DNA from: Parapontixanthobacter aurantiacus
Lineage (GTDB): Bacteria; Pseudomonadota; Alphaproteobacteria; Sphingomonadales; Sphingomonadaceae
DNA length: 64,000 bases
Assembly (NCBI RefSeq): GCF_009827635.1
Contig: NZ_WTYW01000002.1
Span: forward strand, 310,001-374,000
Direction: 5' to 3'
Shown here piece by piece: positions 1-8,993 of the stretch. Under the pieces are notes generated by a model. It saw only the letters and a program-made list of their open reading frames with translations. It was not told the origin of the DNA and made no database searches. Positions within the stretch are counted from its first letter, which is position 1, and every line of letters begins with the position of its first letter. The translations under genes and the position numbers were made by a program.

Positions 1-2
1 TC

Positions 3-1208
3 GAGGAAATCGACGTGGCCCGGCCAAGCCTGTTTCAGAACGATACCATCGGTCTATTTTTTGACAGGTTGCGCGCCGAAGAACCTGTCCACTACTGCCG
101 CGAGAGCTATGTCGGCCCTTACTGGTCCATTACCAAGTTCGACGACATCATGGCGGTGGACACCAATCATAAGGTCTTCTCTTCGGAAGCGAAGCTAGGC
201 GGAATTGCAATCCAGGACATGCATTCGGTGGAAGGCGCGCTCGAACTTGAAATGTTCATAGCGATGGACCCGCCCAAGCACGATCAGCAGCGCAAGGCGG
301 TGACTCCGGCAGTGGCTCCGTCCAACCTGCAACTGCTCGAGCCGATCATCCGCAAGCGCGCGGGAGAGATTCTCGATGAACTCCCGATTGGCGAAGATTT
401 CGACTGGGTGGATAAGGTTGCGATCGAGTTGACGACGATGACGCTGGCAACCTTGTTTGATTTCCCTTGGGAGGAGCGGCGCAAGCTGACGCGCTGGTCC
501 GATGTAGCAACTGCGGCACCTGAAACCGGGATCGTCGAATCCTACGAGGCGCGGCGCGAAGAACTCATCGGTTGCGCGATGTATTTCAAGACTCTGTGGG
601 ACGAACGGATAAACGAGGAGCCGAAGAACGACCTCATCTCGATGATGGCTCATTCTCCCGCCACGCGCGACATGCCGTTCCTCGAGTTTCTCGGCAATCT
701 TATGCTGCTGATCGTCGGTGGAAACGACACAACACGCAATTCCATCAGCGGCGGCGTGCTCGCCTTGAACCAAAGCCCGGACGAGTACGCGAAACTCGAC
801 GCGGATCCTTCGCTCATTAGCAAAATGGTTCCGGAAATCATCCGTTGGCAGACCCCCCTCACTCATATGCGCCGCACCGCGCTGGAAGATTGGGAGATCG
901 GCGGCAAACAGATCAAGAAGGGCGACAAGGTGGTGATGTGGTACCTGTCAGGCAACCGCGACGAGAGTGCTATCGAGCGCGCGGACCAGTTCATCATCGA
1001 CCGCAAAAATCCGCGCCATCACCTCTCATTCGGCTATGGCATTCACCGCTGCATGGGAAACCGGCTCGCGGAACTGCAGCTGCGGATCATCTGGGAAGAA
1101 ATTCACAAGCGCTTTTCCCGGGTCGAGGTTACAGGTGAACCAGAGCGTCTTTTTTCAAACCTCGTCCGCGGAATCACCAGGCTGCCGGTGCGGCTCCGCG
1201 CCCGCTGA
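3..1208 (+). CDS. Cytochrome P450, CYP153-type terminal hydroxylase (5' end outside window)
   Basis: Haem-thiolate monooxygenase that in the CYP153 family hydroxylates the terminal carbon of alkanes or fatty acids with electrons from a [2Fe-2S] ferredoxin. The frame is open from base 3 and residues before the first GTG (base 15) still look like the family N-terminus, so the true start lies upstream. Seen: I-helix oxygen-activation motif GGNDTTRN, ExxR motif EIIRW, and the haem loop FGYGIHRCMGNR with the ligand Cys about 51 residues from the C-terminus. The ferredoxin gene follows after 28 bp, the expected redox partner; no ferredoxin reductase is visible. P450 identity is certain; CYP153 membership is from recalled motifs and the substrate is inferred. 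Confidence 0.93.
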   Translation, partial: EEIDVARPSLFQNDTIGLFFDRLRAEEPVHYCRESYVGPYWSITKFDDIMAVDTNHKVFSSEAKLGGIAIQDMHSVEGALELEMFIAMDPPKHDQQRKAVTPAVAPSNLQLLEPIIRKRAGEILDELPIGEDFDWVDKVAIELTTMTLATLFDFPWEERRKLTRWSDVATAAPETGIVESYEARREELIGCAMYFKTLWDERINEEPKNDLISMMAHSPATRDMPFLEFLGNLMLLIVGGNDTTRNSISGGVLALNQSPDEYAKLDADPSLISKMVPEIIRWQTPLTHMRRTALEDWEIGGKQIKKGDKVVMWYLSGNRDESAIERADQFIIDRKNPRHHLSFGYGIHRCMGNRLAELQLRIIWEEIHKRFSRVEVTGEPERLFSNLVRGITRLPVRLRAR

Positions 1209-1236
1209 CTCTCGAGATCGAAATGCGGAGTTCAAG

Positions 1237-1563
1237 ATGATCAAAATTACGTTCGTGGCTAGCGATGGTGAGCGACGGGAGGTCGAAATAGAAGAAGGCG
1301 AGACAGCCAGGGAAGCGGCGCTATACAATGACGTGCCGGGTATCGATGGCGATTGCGGAGGGGTATGTGCTTGCGCGACCTGTCATGTGCATGTCGATCC
1401 CGAATGGATCGACAAGGTGGGTCGGCTTATGCATGATGGAATGGAGGCCGACCTCTTGCAGTTCGCCGAAGGCACCACTGAATACAGTCGCCTTGCCTGT
1501 CAGATTCCGATGAAGCCGATGCTGGATGGATTGGTTCTTCACCTACCCGAACAACAATACTGA
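1237..1563 (+). CDS. [2Fe-2S] ferredoxin, adrenodoxin type
   Basis: Small electron carrier of 108 residues, presumably delivering electrons to the P450 just upstream. The cluster ligands are seen as Cys-x5-Cys-x2-Cys in DCGGVCACATCHVHV plus the fourth Cys in LACQIP, the adrenodoxin/putidaredoxin arrangement. The ATG at 1237 is chosen because a GGAG lies 6 bp upstream at 1227-1230 and the protein then has the family's usual length; the open frame continues further upstream but only as an overlap with the P450. Likely cotranscribed with the P450 and possibly with the acyl-CoA dehydrogenases 68 bp downstream. Confidence 0.93.
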   Translation: MIKITFVASDGERREVEIEEGETAREAALYNDVPGIDGDCGGVCACATCHVHVDPEWIDKVGRLMHDGMEADLLQFAEGTTEYSRLACQIPMKPMLDGLVLHLPEQQY

Positions 1564-1631
1564 CGGAGGGATCCTCGTCCCCGTAGCCTACATTCTTATC
1601 TGTCTTTCCTTGATTCTTCGAGAAAACACCC

Positions 1632-2843
1632 ATGGCCACACAAATCGAGCCCGCAACCCAGACCGACGAAGACGCCTTCCGCGCGGAAGTGCAGCAGTTT
1701 CTGGCGGACAATTTTCCCGATGAACTCAAGGGCACCAACAATGCCTTGTCCGGCGTCGACGGCCCGACCAATGAAACCCCCGCCCAGAAAAAATGGCGCG
1801 AAGCCATGGGCGCGCGCGGTTGGGGCACGCCGACCTGGCCGAAGGAATACGGCGGCGGCGGCCTCACCAAGGCGCAGGCCAAGATCATCGACCAGGAATT
1901 CGCCAAGGCGGGTGCCTACAACCCGATCGGCGGCATGGGCGTCATGATGTTCGGCCCGACGCTGCTCGAATACGGCAACGAGGCACAGAAGCAGGAGCAT
2001 ATTCCGCCGATCTGCCGCGGCGAAATCCGCTGGTGCCAGGGCTATTCGGAACCCAATGCCGGCTCTGACCTCGCGAACCTCCAGACCTTTGCCGAGGACA
2101 AGGGGGACCACTACCTTGTCAACGGCCAGAAGACCTGGACCAGCGGCGGGCAATGGGCGGACAAGTGCTTTGCAATTGTACGAACCGACAAGAGCGACAA
2201 GCACAAGGGCATCAGCTTCATGCTGATCGACATGGACACGCCCGGCGTCGAAGTCCGCCCGATCACCATGATCAGCGGGACCAGCCCGTTCTGCGAAACC
2301 TTTTTCACCGACGTGAAGGTCCCGAAGGAAAACCTCGTCGGCGAGGAAGGCCAGGGCTGGACCATCGGCAAGCGCCTTCTGCAGCACGAGCGCACCAACA
2401 TCTCGGGCGGCGGCAGCCTCGCCCGTCTCATGGGCCAGAGCCTTGGCGATATCGCCAAGAAGTACCAGCCGACGGGCGCCGACGGCGAACTCGCCGATGC
2501 GGTGCTGCGCGACAAGATCGCTGATTTCGAGATCCGCTGGAACAGCTTCCTGCTCACTGCGCGCCGCGCGATGGAGGAAAGCAAGGCAGCTGGCGGCGTC
2601 TCCGAAATCAGCTCTGTGCTCAAGAAGCTCGGCACCAAGCTGAGCCAAGAACGCAGCGAATTGCTGATCGAAATCCGCGGGTTGCAGGGCCTCGGCTGGG
2701 AAGGCGACGGCTTTTCGGACGGCGAGCTCGAGGCCGTGCGCGCGTGGCTCTTCGGCAAGGCGACCACCATCTATGGCGGCTCGACCGAAATCCAGAACAA
2801 CATCATCGCCAAGCGCGTGCTCGGCATGCTCGACCACCAGTAA
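1632..2843 (+). CDS. Acyl-CoA dehydrogenase (first of a pair)
   Basis: FAD flavoprotein of 403 residues that introduces the alpha-beta double bond into an acyl-CoA. Seen: the FAD/substrate signature around WCQGYSEPNAGSDLA, the beta-domain QKTWTSGGQWAD, and the C-terminal ATTIYGGSTEIQNNIIAKR segment. The catalytic Glu that short- and medium-chain enzymes carry in a YEGT motif is replaced (YGGS), so the base, if present, sits elsewhere, as in isovaleryl- or sterol-type enzymes. The next gene is a second, shorter dehydrogenase 18 bp downstream; such adjacent pairs in actinobacterial and sphingomonad genomes can form heterotetramers (inference). A long open frame on the opposite strand is a codon-bias shadow. 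Confidence 0.93.
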   Translation: MATQIEPATQTDEDAFRAEVQQFLADNFPDELKGTNNALSGVDGPTNETPAQKKWREAMGARGWGTPTWPKEYGGGGLTKAQAKIIDQEFAKAGAYNPIGGMGVMMFGPTLLEYGNEAQKQEHIPPICRGEIRWCQGYSEPNAGSDLANLQTFAEDKGDHYLVNGQKTWTSGGQWADKCFAIVRTDKSDKHKGISFMLIDMDTPGVEVRPITMISGTSPFCETFFTDVKVPKENLVGEEGQGWTIGKRLLQHERTNISGGGSLARLMGQSLGDIAKKYQPTGADGELADAVLRDKIADFEIRWNSFLLTARRAMEESKAAGGVSEISSVLKKLGTKLSQERSELLIEIRGLQGLGWEGDGFSDGELEAVRAWLFGKATTIYGGSTEIQNNIIAKRVLGMLDHQ

Positions 2844-2861
2844 GAGAGGGGAGCAAGGACA

Positions 2862-3932
2862 ATGGCCGTTCTCAACGAAGAACAGGAAATGCTGCGAGAT
2901 ATGGCGCGCGAATGGACCGTCAACGAAAGCCCGGTCACCGAATTCCGCAAGGTCCGCGCCAGCGGCGAGCCCGAAGCCTTCAACCGCGACGCCTATGCGA
3001 CGATGGCGCAGATGGGCTGGGCCGGGGTCATCATCCCCGAAGAACACGGCGGGTCGGACTTCGGCTTCCTGTCCGCGGGCCTCGTCGTCGAGGAACTCGG
3101 CCAGACGCTCACCGCCAGCCCGCTGGTGATGAACACCGTCGCCGCCTCGGCGATCGTTCTGGGCGGCAGCGACGAGCAGAAGGCCAAGTGGCTGCCCAGG
3201 CTGGCGAGCGGCGAGGCCATCGCCACCCTCGCCGTCGACGAGGGGCCGAGCCACGATCCTGCGAAGATCGAGACCAGCGTGTCCGACGGCAAGCTGAGCG
3301 GCACCAAGGCCTTCGTCCATGAAGCGCATGGCGCGGACCTGTTCGTCGTTGCGGCCAAGGACGGGCTTTACCTGGTCGAGAAAGGCGACGGCGTCGCGCT
3401 CACCACCCGCAAGCTGACCGACCAGCGCAGCCATGCCGATGTCACTTTCGACGGTGCGGCCGCGGACAAGCTTGCCAGCGGCGGCGACAGCCTGCTCGAC
3501 GATGTGCTCGACCGGGCGCGCGTGCTGACGGCAGCCGAGATGCTCGGCATGGCGCAGCAGGTGTTCGACGATACGCTCGCCTATCTGAAGCAGCGCGTGC
3601 AGTTCAACCAGGTGCTGGCGAGCTTCCAGGCGCTGCAGCACCGCATGGCGGACCTCTTTGCCGACCTCGCGCAGATGCGTTCGGCGGTCGAGGCGGGCCT
3701 CCAGGCCGTCGACGGCGGCTTCGGCGTCGCGCGTGCGGCGACGATCGCCAAGGCGGAGGCCAACCGCGTGATGCACACCATGGCGAACGAGGGGATCCAG
3801 CTCCACGGCGGTATCGGCATGACCGACGAATACGACGTCGGCTTCTACCTCAAGCGCGCCCGCGTGCTCGAAGCGAGCTTCGGTTCGTCGAGCTGGTTAA
3901 AGGACCGTTTTTCTAAGCTTTCTGGCTACTAG
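2862..3932 (+). CDS. Acyl-CoA dehydrogenase (second of a pair)
   Basis: Second acyl-CoA dehydrogenase-fold protein, 356 residues, shorter than the usual 380-400. The N-terminal helical domain begins MAVLNEEQEMLRDMAREW, and the C-terminal domain has QLHGGIGMTDEYDVGFYLKR, typical of the subgroup in which one partner of a heteromeric enzyme keeps the fold but may lack part of the active site. It lies 18 bp after the first dehydrogenase with a GAGAGGGGAG ribosome-binding region, so the two are almost certainly translated from one message. Together with the P450 and ferredoxin they suggest oxidation of a hydrocarbon or branched chain to acyl-CoA intermediates. Confidence 0.92.
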   Translation: MAVLNEEQEMLRDMAREWTVNESPVTEFRKVRASGEPEAFNRDAYATMAQMGWAGVIIPEEHGGSDFGFLSAGLVVEELGQTLTASPLVMNTVAASAIVLGGSDEQKAKWLPRLASGEAIATLAVDEGPSHDPAKIETSVSDGKLSGTKAFVHEAHGADLFVVAAKDGLYLVEKGDGVALTTRKLTDQRSHADVTFDGAAADKLASGGDSLLDDVLDRARVLTAAEMLGMAQQVFDDTLAYLKQRVQFNQVLASFQALQHRMADLFADLAQMRSAVEAGLQAVDGGFGVARAATIAKAEANRVMHTMANEGIQLHGGIGMTDEYDVGFYLKRARVLEASFGSSSWLKDRFSKLSGY

Positions 3933-4072
3933 AAACCTGCATGGCATTTTTGCCACATGCTTGTCGACAATGTGAAATAATCCGTCAATTCATCTATCAA
4001 GTCTTGAAATTAAACGCGCTTATCGGCATCGACTAGTGCCTAGGATGGGGCACATTCTTAGAGGAGAGGCAC

Positions 4073-6805
4073 ATGAAAAGATTTCCATCACGCCACCATT
4101 GCGCCCTTGGTGCATTGGCAGCGGCACTTGCCTTCACACCGACAGCCGCCTTCGCCCAGGATGTTGGCGAACCCGATGCGGATCTGGTTGAAGGGGCCGA
4201 TGTCGAAGACCAAAACGTAATCATTGTTACCGCGCAAGGGCGATCACAGGTCTTGGCGGATGTTCCAGTCGCCGTGTCAGCTGTTTCCGGAGAAACCCTC
4301 CAGAATTCGGGCGCCAGCGACATACGTGAGCTGAACCAGGTTGCACCGTCCCTGCTGGTGTCTTCCACCGGCAACGAAGCTAACGGTTCCGCGCGTATTC
4401 GCGGTATCGGCACGGTCGGCGACAACCCTGGCCTGGAAAGTTCGGTCGCGGTTTTCGTCGATGGAGTCTATCGCTCTCGTTCGGGAAGCGCCCTGAGTGA
4501 GCTCGGCCCTATCGACAGGGTCGAGATACTTCGCGGTCCCCAAGGTACTTTGGGCGGGCGGAACTCGTCGGCAGGCCTGATCAATATCTATACCGCACCG
4601 CCCGAGTTCGATTTCAGCGCATACGGGGCCTTCACTTATGGCAACTATGATGCGATCCGCGTCGAAGGCGGCATAAACGCTCCGCTTGGCGACAGAGTAG
4701 CTGCGCGCGTTGACGGCGTGTATTTTGAGCGCGACGGCTTCTACAACGATATTACCAATGGTAGGACGATCAACAATCGCGATCGTTATCTGGTCCGCGG
4801 TCAGCTCCTGTTCGAACCTAACGACGACCTGTCCATTCGCCTTGTCGGGGATTATTCCAAAAAGGACGAAGCGTGCTGTGCCGCGACGTTCGTCCAGCCC
4901 GAGTTTGCTCCGCTTGCACGGATCAGCGCTGGATTTGATCTCTTTACGAGGCCATCGGATGGGGCCGCCCTGACGAGTACCGCAAATCCGATCGTTCCCG
5001 TCTTGCTTGCGCTTGGGCAGGATCCGCGTGCCCTCACCCAAGACACATTCAACCGCGACCTGTACCCTACGCCAGGCAGAAGCTATGAAGGCGAAACCGA
5101 AGACTACGGTATTTCGGCTGAGATCAATTGGGATTTCGGGAACGTCACGTTGACGTCTATCACGGGCTACCGTGAATATGCCAACAGTCAGGGATCTGAC
5201 ACCGATTACACTACTGTCGATATTCTCTACCGCGCTCCGACCGAGAATGCTCTTGCTCGAGACTTTGAAACATTCACTCAGGAACTGCGCCTTACCGGTG
5301 AGGCCTTCGATGGCAAACTGGATTGGTTGATCGGCGCGTATTACGCCAATGAAGAACTGCAGGTGCGTGATAATCTGCGGTTCGGCACCCAGTACGGCAA
5401 TTTCGTAGCGTGCCGCATTGCGATCGCGATCAATCCGGCTTTGGTCAATCCGGGGGCTTCCAATTGCCTGGGTGCCAACGTGGCGGCATTGGACGGTACG
5501 CTGACCGGAAGCCCGGCATTCGGCGCTGCAACCCCGGCGATCCTCGCAGGTATCAACAACCTTGCAAGCATCAGCGATTTGGGAACGGTCAGCGAGGTCT
5601 ACAATCAGACGAGTGAGAACTTCGCGTTCTTCACGCATAATATCTTTGCGATCACGGATACGCTCGATTTGACGCTGGGGCTTCGTTATACAAACGAAAC
5701 CAAGGACTTCGACGCAACTTTCCGCAACGACAACACGGTTTGTCCGACAAACCGCAATCTGCTCGGAGGCTTTCTGGGTGTTCCGACTTTGGCACCTCTG
5801 GCCGGTGGTATCATCAGCCTTTCCTGCCAAGGCAATTCGACATCGGAGCTCGATGGAGTTTCTCTCGAAGACTCGCGCGAAGAAGAGGAGTTTACCGGCA
5901 CGGCTATCCTGAGCTGGAAGCCAACTCCCGATCTGCTAGTCTACGGTTCGTATTCACGCGGCTACAAGGCGGGCGGTTTCAACCTCGACAGGTCTGCACT
6001 GTCAAATCCGCTTGCGTTCGATCCGGCCAATATCTCGGCAGCCGCGCTGCAGTTCGATGAAGAAACAGTCGATGCATATGAGATCGGCCTCAAATACTCG
6101 ACACGCGAGTTCGGGGTTAGCATTGCAGGCTTCCGGCAAGAGTTCAGTAACTTCCAGTTGAACACGTTCAATGGGGCGTTCTACATCGTACAGACGGTCA
6201 ATAGTTGCGATAGCGATCTCGGCGGGGCCGACAGAGACGCAAGCGCGACAACCGGTGCATGCTCTTCCGATGAAGTTGCACCAGGTGTGATCGCTCAAGG
6301 GGTCGAGATCGAAACCTATCTACGGCCCGCTCGTGATTTGGATATTACCCTTGGCGTCACCTATTCTGATGCGAGCTTTGAAGACAATCTTATCGGGGAC
6401 GATACCGGGGCACCGCTCGACCCCGCACTACGCTTGCTGCCAGGCGACAACCTGTCGAATGCACCAGAGATCGTGGCAACATCGTCGCTTACGTGGACGC
6501 CGCCAATCGGCGACAGTGGGCTCGAAGGCCTGGTCTTCGTGAACGCTCGTATGGCTGGTGATTACAACACCGGCTCCGACCTGCTCTTCGGCAAGGAACA
6601 GGACAGCTTCGTCGTAGTGAACGGGCGTGTGGGTCTGACCAATATTGCGGATCGCTTCGCGATCGAGGGCTGGGTCAATAACTTGTTTGACGTTGGATAT
6701 ACGCAGGTGGCCTTCAACACGCCTTTCGTGGCTCCGCAACAAACGTTCTCCGCTTTTCTTGCGGAACCGCGGACTTACGGCATCACCGTGCGCGGCAAGT
6801 TTTAA
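4073..6805 (+). CDS. TonB-dependent outer-membrane receptor
   Basis: Outer-membrane active transporter of 910 residues. Seen in order: a signal peptide ending AAFAQ, a TonB box NVIIVTAQ near residue 45, a plug domain (about residues 50-170) with IRGIGTVGDNPGLESSVAVF and IDRVEILRGPQGTLGGRNSS, and a long beta-barrel ending in an aromatic-type terminal strand (TYGITVRGKF). Sphingomonads carry many such receptors with varied substrates. The position directly after the P450/acyl-CoA dehydrogenase cluster suggests uptake of a hydrophobic growth substrate, but iron chelates or sugars cannot be excluded. A GAGGAG Shine-Dalgarno motif lies at 4062-4067 before the ATG; an intrinsic terminator follows the stop. 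Confidence 0.94.
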   Translation: MKRFPSRHHCALGALAAALAFTPTAAFAQDVGEPDADLVEGADVEDQNVIIVTAQGRSQVLADVPVAVSAVSGETLQNSGASDIRELNQVAPSLLVSSTGNEANGSARIRGIGTVGDNPGLESSVAVFVDGVYRSRSGSALSELGPIDRVEILRGPQGTLGGRNSSAGLINIYTAPPEFDFSAYGAFTYGNYDAIRVEGGINAPLGDRVAARVDGVYFERDGFYNDITNGRTINNRDRYLVRGQLLFEPNDDLSIRLVGDYSKKDEACCAATFVQPEFAPLARISAGFDLFTRPSDGAALTSTANPIVPVLLALGQDPRALTQDTFNRDLYPTPGRSYEGETEDYGISAEINWDFGNVTLTSITGYREYANSQGSDTDYTTVDILYRAPTENALARDFETFTQELRLTGEAFDGKLDWLIGAYYANEELQVRDNLRFGTQYGNFVACRIAIAINPALVNPGASNCLGANVAALDGTLTGSPAFGAATPAILAGINNLASISDLGTVSEVYNQTSENFAFFTHNIFAITDTLDLTLGLRYTNETKDFDATFRNDNTVCPTNRNLLGGFLGVPTLAPLAGGIISLSCQGNSTSELDGVSLEDSREEEEFTGTAILSWKPTPDLLVYGSYSRGYKAGGFNLDRSALSNPLAFDPANISAAALQFDEETVDAYEIGLKYSTREFGVSIAGFRQEFSNFQLNTFNGAFYIVQTVNSCDSDLGGADRDASATTGACSSDEVAPGVIAQGVEIETYLRPARDLDITLGVTYSDASFEDNLIGDDTGAPLDPALRLLPGDNLSNAPEIVATSSLTWTPPIGDSGLEGLVFVNARMAGDYNTGSDLLFGKEQDSFVVVNGRVGLTNIADRFAIEGWVNNLFDVGYTQVAFNTPFVAPQQTFSAFLAEPRTYGITVRGKF

Positions 6806-6823
6806 ACTTACTCGCTAATTGCA

Positions 6824-6862
6824 AGAGGGTTCGGCGCTTCGTTGTGTCGGACCCTCTTTTTT
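6824..6862 (+). terminator. Intrinsic terminator after the TonB receptor
   Basis: A perfect 7-bp stem AGAGGGT (6824-6830) / ACCCTCT (6851-6857), extendable by wobble pairs, is followed by a run of six T (6857-6862), 18 bp after the receptor stop codon. Confidence 0.8.
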
Positions 6863-6923
6863 GACCCTCTCTTCTCAGCCAATGTAACTGGTCTGAGTGA
6901 CGTGCTCCCCTGATTGTTACCAT

Positions 6924-7814
6924 TCAGAGGTAGAGTCTCGCGCCTTCATGATTGATGTTTGATGGGATGGCAACGTGTCTGGTGGCATGCCCCCAGACAC
7001 GTTCGCCGGCGATCTCGGCGGGGGTCTTCCCGCCCAGTTTCGAGTGTGGCCTGACCGTGTTGTAGTCGTGCCGCCATGCAGCGAGCACGAACCGGGCGTG
7101 CGCCAGCGAGGTGAACAGCGTCTCGTTGAGGCATTCGTCGCGCAGACGGCCATTGAAGCTTTCCACGAAGCCGTTCTGCATCGGCTTGCCCGGCGCGATG
7201 TAGTGCCACTCGACCCGCCGCTCCTGTGACCAGCGCAGGATGGCCGATGAGGTCAGTTCGGTGCCATTGTCGCTGACCACCGTGTGTGGCTTGCCGCGCA
7301 TCCCGATCAGGCTGGTCAGTTCCCGGGCGACCCGCGCGCCTGACAGCGACGTGTCGGCCACCAGCGCCAGGCATTCTCGCGAGAAGTCATCGACCACGCA
7401 CAGGATGCGGAAGCGGCGACCACAGATCAGGCTGTCGGATACAAAGTCGAGCGACCACCGCTGGTTCGGACCATCTGGCAACACCATTGGCCTGCGCGTG
7501 CCCAGTGCCCGTTTCCGGCCGCCACGGCGGCGCACCCGTAGCCCTTCCTCGCGGTAGATGCGCAGCAACTTCTTGTGGTTGGGCCTCATGCCTTCCCGCG
7601 CCAGCAGGTAGCCCAGACGGCGGTAGCCGAACCGGCGACGCTCCGCTGCCAGCTCGCGCAACCGTTGCCGCAGTGCTCCGTCATCCGGCCTTGTCGGCTC
7701 GTAACGGATCACCCTGCGGCTCACACCAACCAGACTGCACGCCCGACGCTCGCTCAGCCCGTGCTGCTCACGGGCATGGGCGACGGCTTCCCGCTTCGCG
7801 CCGGGCGTTACCAT
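6924..7814 (-). CDS. IS3-family transposase OrfB (DDE catalytic part)
   Basis: Catalytic half of the transposase, about 296 residues from ATG at 7814. The retroviral-integrase DDE core is visible: WSLDFVSD (first Asp), [11 protein letters not shown] (second Asp), and [16 protein letters not shown] (Glu), preceded by an HTH_21-like region [18 protein letters not shown]. It overlaps orfA by 7 bp; the sequence TCA AAA AAA TGG at the junction is an A_AAA_AAA slippery heptamer, so the active OrfAB fusion would be made by a programmed -1 frameshift, as known for IS3 elements. Confidence 0.9.
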   Translation of the reverse strand: MVTPGAKREAVAHAREQHGLSERRACSLVGVSRRVIRYEPTRPDDGALRQRLRELAAERRRFGYRRLGYLLAREGMRPNHKKLLRIYREEGLRVRRRGGRKRALGTRRPMVLPDGPNQRWSLDFVSDSLICGRRFRILCVVDDFSRECLALVADTSLSGARVARELTSLIGMRGKPHTVVSDNGTELTSSAILRWSQERRVEWHYIAPGKPMQNGFVESFNGRLRDECLNETLFTSLAHARFVLAAWRHDYNTVRPHSKLGGKTPAEIAGERVWGHATRHVAIPSNINHEGARLYL

Positions 7815-8074
7815 TTTTTTGATGCCAGATCCTTCAGCACCACGTTGTCGAGCATCGCCTCGGTCAGCAGCTTCTTCAGCCGGCTGTTCTCCTGCTCGAG
7901 CGTCCGCAGCCGCCGGGCATCGGAGACCTCCAGCCCGCCGAACTTCGACTTCCACTTGTAGAACGTGGCTGAACTGATCCCGTGGCGGCGGCACACCTCC
8001 GCCGTCGGCATCCCAGCCTCCTGCTCCTTCAATACCGCGATGATCTGCTCTTCGCTGAACCTGCTTCGTTTCAT
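7808..8074 (-). CDS. IS3-family transposase OrfA (HTH part)
   Basis: An 88-residue DNA-binding subunit: N-terminal [17 protein letters not shown], a helix-turn-helix [19 protein letters not shown], then a leucine-zipper-like helix [16 protein letters not shown] used for multimerisation. It ends at the A7 slippery run shared with orfB. Useful as the intact reference for the defective copy near 28.7 kb, whose OrfA lacks this helix-turn-helix. Confidence 0.9.
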   Translation of the reverse strand: MKRSRFSEEQIIAVLKEQEAGMPTAEVCRRHGISSATFYKWKSKFGGLEVSDARRLRTLEQENSRLKKLLTEAMLDNVVLKDLASKKW

Positions 8075-8313
8075 TTTCGTCCGACTCCTTCGCGTCGGAC
8101 TCTACCAAAAGCCGGTCACATTTCAGGGGAGCACGTCAGTCCGTCTCCTTGTCAGGGCCGGACTCTACCTATCATTGGAGGAAATTTAGGGGCTCAGACC
8201 ACTTGCGAAACTGTTGGCTAACGCCTCTGTCTTCTTTAAGATGGCGGCAATGGCGAGACGGGCGAAACATGTTGGCGGAGAGAAGTGCGTGCCAGGTGAT
8301 GGAATCAAGTTGA

Positions 8314-8952
8314 ATGGGTAGGCCTACCCGCCAAGCTTCGAGGGTTCTGTCGAGAAAGATACTTCGGACCGCTCGTCAAGCCTTCCTGGATGAAGGATTC
8401 GTCAGAACAACAACCGATCACATTGCCGAGAAAGCGGCGATATCAAAACGAACCCTGTATTCTCGGTACACGGGCAAATCGGCACTGTTCGAGACTGTGA
8501 TCTTGACGGAAATCCACGATCGGTTGAACGCTCTCGAACAGGACATACCGGACCTTGGCAATATCACTCTCGATCTTGTGGTCTTAGCCGAAAAGCTACT
8601 TTCGTGGATGCTTTCCGATGTGCATGTCGCTATGGAGCGCGTCGTGCTGGGGGAGGCCACGCGGTTCCCCGCACTTGCAAATAAAGTCTATGAGTTCGGG
8701 TTCATCCGCACCACAAAACTGGTGGTCAGAGTGTTGCAGAGAGCGAACGAAAAAGGCGAGATTGCCGTGTCAGATCCCGATTTTGCCGCTGAGCAATTCG
8801 TTTCGGCGGTGATCCTTTCACCGTTTCGTCGTGCGGCGCTGGGCATAACTGAAGCTGGCTACACCCCTGAAATTGCCGAACGAATGGATCGATCGGTAAA
8901 CCTCTTCGTTTACGGTTGTCGACCGTCCGTTGCCGATAGTCCCTCACGATAA
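8314..8952 (+). CDS. TetR/AcrR-family transcriptional regulator
   Basis: A 212-residue repressor-type protein. The N-terminal HTH is clear (about residues 15-60: ILRTARQAFLDEGFVRTTTD, then IAEKAAISKRTLYSRYTGKS), followed by a TetR_C-type ligand domain containing RVVLGEATRFP. The ATG at 8314 lacks a strong Shine-Dalgarno sequence, so the start is uncertain. It converges on the Mla-type operon (stop codons 42 bp apart), so it is not obviously that operon's regulator; its target may have been separated from it by the neighbouring IS insertion. Confidence 0.85.
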   Translation: MGRPTRQASRVLSRKILRTARQAFLDEGFVRTTTDHIAEKAAISKRTLYSRYTGKSALFETVILTEIHDRLNALEQDIPDLGNITLDLVVLAEKLLSWMLSDVHVAMERVVLGEATRFPALANKVYEFGFIRTTKLVVRVLQRANEKGEIAVSDPDFAAEQFVSAVILSPFRRAALGITEAGYTPEIAERMDRSVNLFVYGCRPSVADSPSR

Positions 8953-8977
8953 GCGGGGGTATGTGGAACCCGTTATC
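8948..8977. terminator. Possible bidirectional hairpin between convergent genes
   Basis: GATAAGCGGG (8948-8957) can pair with CCCGTTATC (8969-8977), with one bulged G, between the convergent ends of the TetR gene and the lipoprotein gene. There is no clear T tract, so termination is only suggested. Confidence 0.3.
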
Positions 8978-8993
8978 CAAACTGCACGACTAG

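Larger units (their letters stand above)
6898..8138 (-). mobile_element. IS3-family insertion sequence (IS407-like), apparently complete
   Basis: A 1241-bp element with perfect 16-bp terminal inverted repeats: TGACGTGCTCCCCTGA at 6898-6913 and its reverse complement at 8123-8138. Inside are overlapping orfA and orfB on the minus strand, joined by an A7 run. The ends starting TGA and the two-frame layout fit the IS407 subgroup of IS3. I see no matching target duplication (flanks TGAG and GTCC), so one end may have been rearranged after insertion. It sits between the TonB receptor terminator and the TetR gene. Confidence 0.88.

Noticed and set aside
1596-3806. 736-codon open frame on the minus strand
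   Set aside because: Antisense to two clear acyl-CoA dehydrogenase genes; a by-product of their GC-rich third positions, with no recognisable domain.
4277-5830. 517-codon open frame on the minus strand
   Set aside because: Antisense to the TonB-dependent receptor, low-complexity composition and no domain.
6894-8142. Target-site duplication of the first IS3-family element
   Set aside because: The four flanking bases are TGAG on the left and GTCC on the right, which do not match.
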